A DNA stretch of 64,000 nucleotides from NCBI GenBank assembly GCA_015059965.1, contig SUZM01000001.1, positions 124,001-188,000 on the forward strand, written 5' to 3'. This document shows, one piece after another, positions 59,348 to 64,000 of this stretch; within the stretch, counting starts at the first letter, position 1, and each line of letters begins with the position of its first letter. This DNA comes from Rikenellaceae bacterium. GTDB taxonomy: Bacteria > Bacteroidota > Bacteroidia > Bacteroidales > Rikenellaceae. The notes under the pieces were generated by a model. The model did no database searches. It saw only the letters and a list, made by a program, of their open reading frames with translations, and had not been told where the DNA came from. A program made the translations under genes and the position numbers.

Positions 59348-59549
59348 TTGCAGATTTTTTTTGTTTTTGCGGCGCAGAATGAAGCGTTTTTCGTGATGTA
59401 ATACACTGATTTTCCATTGGTTACAAAACACGGGGCATCTCTTATGAAGAGTGCGGATAAAAATTAGTGATGTAACGCCTTTAGGTTCTGATAGTTAGAG
59501 AGAAAAACTAAACCTATTAAATAAACTTAACTAAAACAAATTAAAAAAG
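59348..59549 (+). promoter_or_regulatory. Conserved 5' head of cassette 3
   Basis: Differs from 43979-44180 at only about ten to fifteen positions, all in the distal half; the last 110 bases are nearly invariant in cassettes 1-3. No TAnnTTTG box. Confidence 0.7.
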
Positions 59550-59687
59550 ATGAAAAAAACTTATTTGAGCTATGAGGCTCCCGAGGTGGAGCTCGTAGAG
59601 ATGGCCGTGGAGTGCGGTTTCGCTGCTTCGCTGACTGGCGTAGAGAATGAAGAGATGGAGAATGCTACCTACGATTGGGGCGAGTAA
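59550..59687 (+). CDS. GFAAS-type small peptide, cassette 3
   Basis: 45 residues: the shared 27-residue front ending ECGFAAS, then LTGVENEEMENATYDWGE. The tail is acidic with Trp three residues from the end. It lies 25 bases ahead of the preferred lipoprotein ATG (13 ahead of the alternative). Function unknown. Confidence 0.8.
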   Translation: MKKTYLSYEAPEVELVEMAVECGFAASLTGVENEEMENATYDWGE

Positions 59688-59712
59688 TTAATCAATTAAA
59701 ATGAAGAAGACA

Positions 59713-61317
59713 ATGAAAAAGTTTTATTCGTTCTTGTTTGCAGCTGTTGCCCTGGTAGGTTTCGCTGCTTGTAACTCGGACTCGACCGAGGAGCCCGCTC
59801 CCGCACAGGAGAATGTAGGCAAGATGGAGTTCACCGCCAATATCGGTGAGGATACCAAGACCCAACTTGGCGAAACGACCGACGGTATGACCGAGGTGCT
59901 TTGGTGTGATGACGATGTTATTGGCGTCAATGACAAGTCTTACACCATTAAGGAGGGTACCAATGAGGGCACAACGGCAACTCTCGTAGGAGATCCCGTT
60001 GAGGCTCCCTATGTTGCCGTGTATCCCCTTAGCGCATTTAACTCCTACAATAAAGAGCAGGAGTTTATCAACATTACGTTGGATGCCAATGTAGCTGCCG
60101 GTACTTTTGCTGATGGTGCCAATATCGCACTTGCTTTCAGCAATGATACGAATCTTTCGTTCAAGAACCTGCTGTCGGTGCTGAAGTTCCAGGTAGCCGC
60201 TGAGTGCGAGACCGTAACGATTAAGTCGGAGAACCCTCTTGTAGGTACCGTTAACTTTAATTACGAATGCTTCTATGCAGGAGCCACGACCTATGAGACG
60301 TCAATCGAGCTGACCATTGATGGTGGTTTCAAGACCGGTACAACCTACTACACGACCATTATCCCTGGCATCCACAAGTTTACGGTATTGACCGATGGCA
60401 AGCCCTCGCGCCAGGCCAAGAGCGGCACGACCTTGTATCGTAACCAGGTGGTAGACCTCGGCACCCTGCCCGCTCCAGTTTCTTCGGATAATGGTGTTGT
60501 AGGTTCGTTCCAGGGTTGGGATATTGCAAATCCTGTTGCTATGTATATTGTTGACGGATGGGCTGTTGCAACGGGCGTAGAGTTTTACAAGGGAGACGAG
60601 TTCAAGATTGTTACTGGTACCTCGTGGGATAACCCCAACTATGGTTTCCAGGATGTTACTGTAGCCGAGGTGGATACTGAATATACGCTTGATGGTACTG
60701 CCAACCTCAAAGTTGGTAAGAATGGTTTGTTTGACATCTACTTTAAGGTAGAAAGCAAAACATTCAAGTACACCTGCGTAGAGGAGTACACCGGTACCGT
60801 TGATATTACGATTGACAACAAGGCTAACTGGAATCCTCTCTATATCACCTTGAAGCAAGGTGAGACCGTTATTGCAGAGAATGCTACTGTAACCGATAAC
60901 AAGTTTGCTGTAGGTATGGAGTATATCGGAGAGGATCTCTCGTACACCCTCTCCAATGGCACTAAGATGATGGAGGGTAACGTAGCCATCACCAAGAATG
61001 GTGCGACCATTAACCTGGAGGAGACCGTTATTAAACTTAAGGTTCAGCTGGATACCGATAATGCCAAGCAGTGGTGGGGTAATACGATGAAGATCCATGT
61101 TTGGAATGCCAGCACCTCATTTAATACTTCGTGGCCTGGTACCACGATGACTAGCGAGGGTAACTACACTTGGAGCATCCAAGTTCCTTCGGAGTTGGTT
61201 GGCAAGACGATCGACTACCTTGTTCACAATGGCAATGGCTGGCAGTCGGATGATGCGAAGGTAACGATTAGTGCTGAGGGTAACACCGTAACTGGTAGCT
61301 CGATTAACATCAAGTAA
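59713..61317 (+). CDS. Surface lipoprotein, fimbrillin-like with two glycan-binding-like modules
   Basis: 534 residues from MKKFYSFLFAAVALVGFAAC, by analogy with cassettes 1 and 2; an ATG at 59701 adds MKKT. The fimbrillin-like domain (about 33-250) is followed by a SusE/F-like segment (VVGSFQGWDIANPVAMYIVD, about 256-355), a short beta domain, and a C-terminal CBM26-like module (MKIHVWNASTSFNTSWPGTT, about 457-534) related to that of cassette 1. It is probably on the cell surface. Confidence 0.78.
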   Translation: MKKFYSFLFAAVALVGFAACNSDSTEEPAPAQENVGKMEFTANIGEDTKTQLGETTDGMTEVLWCDDDVIGVNDKSYTIKEGTNEGTTATLVGDPVEAPYVAVYPLSAFNSYNKEQEFINITLDANVAAGTFADGANIALAFSNDTNLSFKNLLSVLKFQVAAECETVTIKSENPLVGTVNFNYECFYAGATTYETSIELTIDGGFKTGTTYYTTIIPGIHKFTVLTDGKPSRQAKSGTTLYRNQVVDLGTLPAPVSSDNGVVGSFQGWDIANPVAMYIVDGWAVATGVEFYKGDEFKIVTGTSWDNPNYGFQDVTVAEVDTEYTLDGTANLKVGKNGLFDIYFKVESKTFKYTCVEEYTGTVDITIDNKANWNPLYITLKQGETVIAENATVTDNKFAVGMEYIGEDLSYTLSNGTKMMEGNVAITKNGATINLEETVIKLKVQLDTDNAKQWWGNTMKIHVWNASTSFNTSWPGTTMTSEGNYTWSIQVPSELVGKTIDYLVHNGNGWQSDDAKVTISAEGNTVTGSSINIK

Positions 61318-61336
61318 TCATTCATCCTTAAATAGA

Positions 61337-61369
61337 CAAAAAATGCGACCTTTGCGGGTCGCATTTTTT
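61337..61369 (+). terminator. Terminator of cassette 3
   Basis: AAAAATGCGACC, six-base loop, GGTCGCATTTTTT; the stem is identical to that at 45604. Confidence 0.93.
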
Positions 61370-61374
61370 GTTGG

Positions 61375-61565
61375 GCTTGAGGTGTAGGAGTTATGGGAGG
61401 TTAGGGAGGTTAGGGAGGATAGGGAGGATAGGGAGAATAGGGAGAATAGGGAGAATAGGGAGAATAGGGAAGTTAGAGAGATTGGGGAGATTAGAGAGTT
61501 TAGGGAAATTCATTAGTTCTCCAAAACACTAAACTCACTAAACTCATTAAACTCCCTAAACGCTC
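61375..61565. repeat. TTAGGG-like minisatellite, single unit
   Basis: Starts TTGGGCTTGAGGTGTAGGAG, as at 45636 after cassette 1, then GGTTAGGGA steps drifting to GGAGAATAG steps, and the CACTAAACTCACTAAACTC half. Confidence 0.85.
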
Positions 61566-61626
61566 TAATTTTCACCCCTTATCACACATTTTTTAGCATT
61601 CAGATAGTAAAACGAGAAATAAATCT

Positions 61627-61634
61627 TATCTTTG
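61627..61634 (+). promoter_or_regulatory. -7 box TATCTTTG
   Basis: TATCTTTG lies 20 bases above the ATG at 61655. Confidence 0.65.
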
Positions 61635-61654
61635 TAAAAGCATTAAGGATAAAG

Positions 61655-62200
61655 ATGCAAGAGCCGCTGGTTAAATATTCTGGGGATCACAAGCGATTGT
61701 TGTGTTACCAAAAGTGTGAGGTGATTTACGACATCACCTACTACTTTGCGCACACCTTTCTACAGCGCGGAGATCGCACAATTGACCAAATGGTACAAGC
61801 GGCTCGCTCGGGAAAACAGAATATTATAGAAGGAAACGCCGACCTTGCTACATCGTATGAAATGGGCATCAAGTTACTCAATGTAGCCAAAGCAAGTCTC
61901 AAGGAGTTATTGGCAGATTATGAGGATTTTTTGCGCGTAAACGGCTACTCACAATGGCCTGTGGGATCGAAAGAGTATGAGGCGATGCGACAAATATCAG
62001 CGCATGGAGATAATAACAAAATAGTTGAAATAGTAAAAAGTCGGCCTGCAAACATCGTGGCCAACATGGCTATTATCCTAATTAAGCACGCTGATTTTCT
62101 ATTATTTCGTTATATTGAGAGTCTCTCAGAACGCTTTACTCGCGAGGGCGGATTCAAAGAAAGAATGTACCACTACAGAATAAGAGAGCGGAAAAGCTAA
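61655..62200 (+). CDS. Four-helix-bundle protein with suffix domain
   Basis: 181 residues. The S23/four-helix-bundle pattern is visible: KCEVIYDITYYFAHTFLQRG, IDQMVQAARSGKQNIIEG, SYEMGIKLLNVAKASLKELL, then a C-terminal extension with ANIVANMAIILIKHADFLLF like the bundle-suffix family of Bacteroidota. Related bundles include the Avd accessory proteins of diversity-generating retroelements, but no reverse transcriptase is here. The gene is more AT-rich than its neighbours and lies between two minisatellite copies. Function unknown. Confidence 0.8.
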   Translation: MQEPLVKYSGDHKRLLCYQKCEVIYDITYYFAHTFLQRGDRTIDQMVQAARSGKQNIIEGNADLATSYEMGIKLLNVAKASLKELLADYEDFLRVNGYSQWPVGSKEYEAMRQISAHGDNNKIVEIVKSRPANIVANMAIILIKHADFLLFRYIESLSERFTREGGFKERMYHYRIRERKS

Positions 62201-62224
62201 TTGAGTTATAATTCCTTCCAAAAC

Positions 62225-62350
62225 AAGAAGATAATGAGGTTAGGGAAGTTAGAGAGTTTAGGGAGATTAGGGAAATTAGAGAAATTCGTTAGTTCGCAAA
62301 AACACTAAACTCACTAAACTCCTTAAACTCCCTAAATTCCTTATACTCCT
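62225..62350. repeat. TTAGGG-like minisatellite, partial unit
   Basis: GAGGTTAGGGAAGTTAGAGA followed by CACTAAACTCACTAAACTCC; same family as 61375, on the other side of the four-helix-bundle gene. Confidence 0.8.
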
Positions 62351-62736
62351 ATAACTCCTACAGCAAACCCAGCCTCCCGGCAACCTCGGGTTTCACGCAG
62401 AGGGCAAAGATATGGTTGGGCGATTCGGCGGCGATTCGTGGCGATTCGCCCGAAGAGGCGACAAGCGAACAAATAGTAAAAAAATCGGGGTTGAGGGGCG
62501 TGAGAGGGGGATTTTGGCACAAGATTTGCACCTCTGGCGGCCGAAAAAGGATTGAAAGCGGGAGAGCCGAAATGAGTAAAAATTTGGAAATCTCGAATTT
62601 TGGTTGTATCTTCGCATAAAGAAAACAAAAAAATGGGAAGGATTGACCCCTTTCAATCCGCAGTATTAACGCATTAAAACCGATTTGCCTATAGAAGAAA
62701 ATTCTGCTCTGAAAACCAATTAAAAAGGAGAAGAGT
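62351..62736. other. Upstream region of the ECF sigma gene
   Basis: No supported gene. TATCTTCG at 62607-62614 is a near match to TAnnTTTG, 123 bases above the sigma-factor ATG; AAAAAGGAGAAGAGT just before the ATG is a plausible ribosome site. Confidence 0.5.
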
Positions 62737-63321
62737 ATGAACGTACAGGTAATTAGCGATCAAGTATTGCTGAATAACTACCTTTCGGGTAATCGGAATG
62801 CCATTTCCCAACTCATCGAGCGCCACAGCCCCCGCGTGAAGGATTACATCCGCATGCTGGTGAAGGATCAGGAGCTTGCTGAGGACATCTTCCAAGATAC
62901 ATTTATCAAGGCCGTTCGTGTCATCGACGAAGGACGGTACGTCCACAGCGGCAAGTTCTTGTCGTGGATTCTGCGCATCGCTCACAACCAGGTGATCGAC
63001 CATTTCCGTTCGCGCAAGCAGTCGCGCGAGCTCAACGAGAAGGAGGCGGGCTACGACCTCTTCGGAACGCTCCGCATCGAGGAGGGAAACGTGGAGGATC
63101 GCATGGTTGCAGATCAGATCGAAAGCGACGTGCGCCAGCTGATCGAGCTGCTGCCCGAGGAGCAACGCGAGGTGGTAAAGCTGCGCTACTACTCGGATCT
63201 CTCGTTCAAGGAGATTGCCGAGCAGACCGACGTGAGCATCAACACGGCCCTGGGTCGCATGCGCTACGCCCTGATCAACCTCAGGCGCATGATCAAGGAG
63301 CGCGACCTGGTGCTGAATTAG
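62737..63321 (+). CDS. ECF-type RNA polymerase sigma factor
   Basis: 194 residues. Region 2 (LIERHSPRVKDYIRMLVKDQ, EDIFQDTFIKAVRVI, FLSWILRIAHNQVIDHFR) and region 4 (LLPEEQREVVKLRYYSDLSF, KEIAEQTDVSINTALGRMRY) are both complete. No anti-sigma gene is adjacent; the next gene faces it. It may direct envelope or stress genes. A role at the cassettes that lack a TAnnTTTG box is possible but untested. Confidence 0.92.
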   Translation: MNVQVISDQVLLNNYLSGNRNAISQLIERHSPRVKDYIRMLVKDQELAEDIFQDTFIKAVRVIDEGRYVHSGKFLSWILRIAHNQVIDHFRSRKQSRELNEKEAGYDLFGTLRIEEGNVEDRMVADQIESDVRQLIELLPEEQREVVKLRYYSDLSFKEIAEQTDVSINTALGRMRYALINLRRMIKERDLVLN

Positions 63322-63341
63322 GCACAACAGCCCACAAGAGG

Positions 63342-63372
63342 GAGGGGTGAAAACCAGTGGTTTTCACCCCTC
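63342..63372. terminator. Bidirectional terminator
   Basis: GAGGGGTGAAAACCA and its reverse complement around one base, between the facing sigma and LolA-like genes. Confidence 0.75.
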
Positions 63373-63391
63373 TGCTTATATCATCGACCGC

Positions 63392-64000
63392 TTAGCGGAA
63401 GTCGATCAGCTCGAAATCGGGATAGCGTGTCGGATCGAACGCAGGAATTGGAGCGGAGCTCTCGGCAAAGGAGGTGATAGAGATGTGGAGCTCCTGGCCA
63501 TCGGCGCGGTAGATCATCAGGCGCGGGGTTGCGGTGGCCGCATCGAGCACAAGGGTAACCTCACTAAACGAGGAGCGGTTCTTGGGGCGGAGGGTGAGCG
63601 TAGCCAGGCCGGCCGCCTCGGAGCGCACCTCATGGGAAAAATCCTGATCCAGGAAGGTGAAGGCGCGGGTGGGGTTTTGGAGGATATTATGCGAGCGGGG
63701 ATCAACCACATCGATCACCACCTCACGCTTTTCGGGGTCGGCCTCATAGCGAGCCTCTCCATCCGAGAAGACCTCGGCATCGCCCACCTGCATGTGGTAG
63801 CTCTCGCCCTGAACACGGTAGCGGCCGGCGATCTCGCGGCCCTCGATGTGGAGCGTAAAATGGACCTCATAGCCCGCCATCTGCTCCACCTTAAGTTCGA
63901 GGGCGCGGAGCAACTCTGCAGAGCGCTCGTCGGCCCTGAGCGACCAGGTTGCCATCAGCAGGGTGAGCATGGTCGGGAATATGAACCGTAATATCTTCAT
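63392..64000 (-). CDS. LolA-like outer membrane lipoprotein carrier
   Basis: 202 residues; the ATG is the last three bases of the window, and the signal peptide MKILRFIFPTMLTLLMATWS shows it is the natural start or very near it. The mature part (VEQMAGYEVHFTLHIEGREI, GRYRVQGESYHMQVG, GEARYEADPEKREVVI, LTLRPKN) has the strand order of LolA, which carries lipoproteins across the periplasm. Divergent LolA-fold proteins exist, so the exact cargo is unsure. Confidence 0.78.
   Translation of the reverse strand: MKILRFIFPTMLTLLMATWSLRADERSAELLRALELKVEQMAGYEVHFTLHIEGREIAGRYRVQGESYHMQVGDAEVFSDGEARYEADPEKREVVIDVVDPRSHNILQNPTRAFTFLDQDFSHEVRSEAAGLATLTLRPKNRSSFSEVTLVLDAATATPRLMIYRADGQELHISITSFAESSAPIPAFDPTRYPDFELIDFR

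Noticed and set aside
62341..62656. Minus-strand frames upstream of the sigma gene
   Set aside because: They are in non-coding sequence with a minisatellite end and lack any recognisable feature.

Overview
The window looks like chromosomal DNA of a Bacteroidales bacterium, most likely Rikenellaceae/Alistipes-like. The reasons are a fairly GC-rich core for this order, many promoters with the Bacteroidota -7 box TAnnTTTG, a Bat (aerotolerance) locus, a fused 2-oxoacid:ferredoxin oxidoreductase, and acidic-tailed surface lipoproteins of the fimbrillin type. The genus is an inference from these traits and not from a marker gene. Nothing in the window looks like rRNA, tRNA, CRISPR, a complete transposase or an integrase.

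Layout: 1-6.8 kb holds the start of a UbiD decarboxylase and a leftward Bat locus (MoxR, DUF58, BatD-like membrane protein, TPR/BatC, two VWA proteins), interrupted by structured repeats. 6.9-18 kb holds a PEGA-domain protein, gyrA with a TPR partner, a PiT phosphate transporter with a Pho-box-like array, cdaA, an OmpH-like lipoprotein and ruvA. 18.7-24.4 kb holds a leftward operon (HU-domain protein, sigma-54 activator, lptE, TPR protein, secG) and an arginine-decarboxylase-like gene. 24.4-28.3 kb is an AT-rich island with a small peptide gene and a BspA-type leucine-rich-repeat lipoprotein; it appears to sit inside the loop of an old terminator. 28.6-43.5 kb is housekeeping: guaA with a truncated glutaminase domain, guaB, FKBP-like lipoproteins, panB, an RNA methylase, glnS and korAB. 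46.4-54.9 kb holds ychF-gltX-galM leftwards and rsmI with acyltransferase and glycosyltransferase genes rightwards. 57.5-59.1 kb holds engB and prs. The window ends with an ECF sigma factor facing a LolA-like gene.

The most striking element is a cassette found four times (24.98, 44.18, 56.80 and 59.55 kb): a 45-51 residue peptide ending a conserved segment in GFAAS and then varying in an acidic, tryptophan-containing tail, followed after 12-41 nt by a surface lipoprotein with a fimbrillin-like N-terminal part and a different C-terminal module each time (leucine-rich repeats, or different carbohydrate-binding-like domains). Three copies share a near-identical 5' leader, peptide N-terminus and signal peptide, and all three are followed by the same G-rich minisatellite. 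This is a constant-head, variable-tail arrangement that could recombine. The peptide's function is unknown.

Many intergenic regions carry repeat families: hairpins with an outer stem, an internal loop and a short inner stem under a five-base loop; a 123-bp tandem repeat; a MITE-like inverted pair around ACTCATTGCT runs; and the TTAGGG-like minisatellite.
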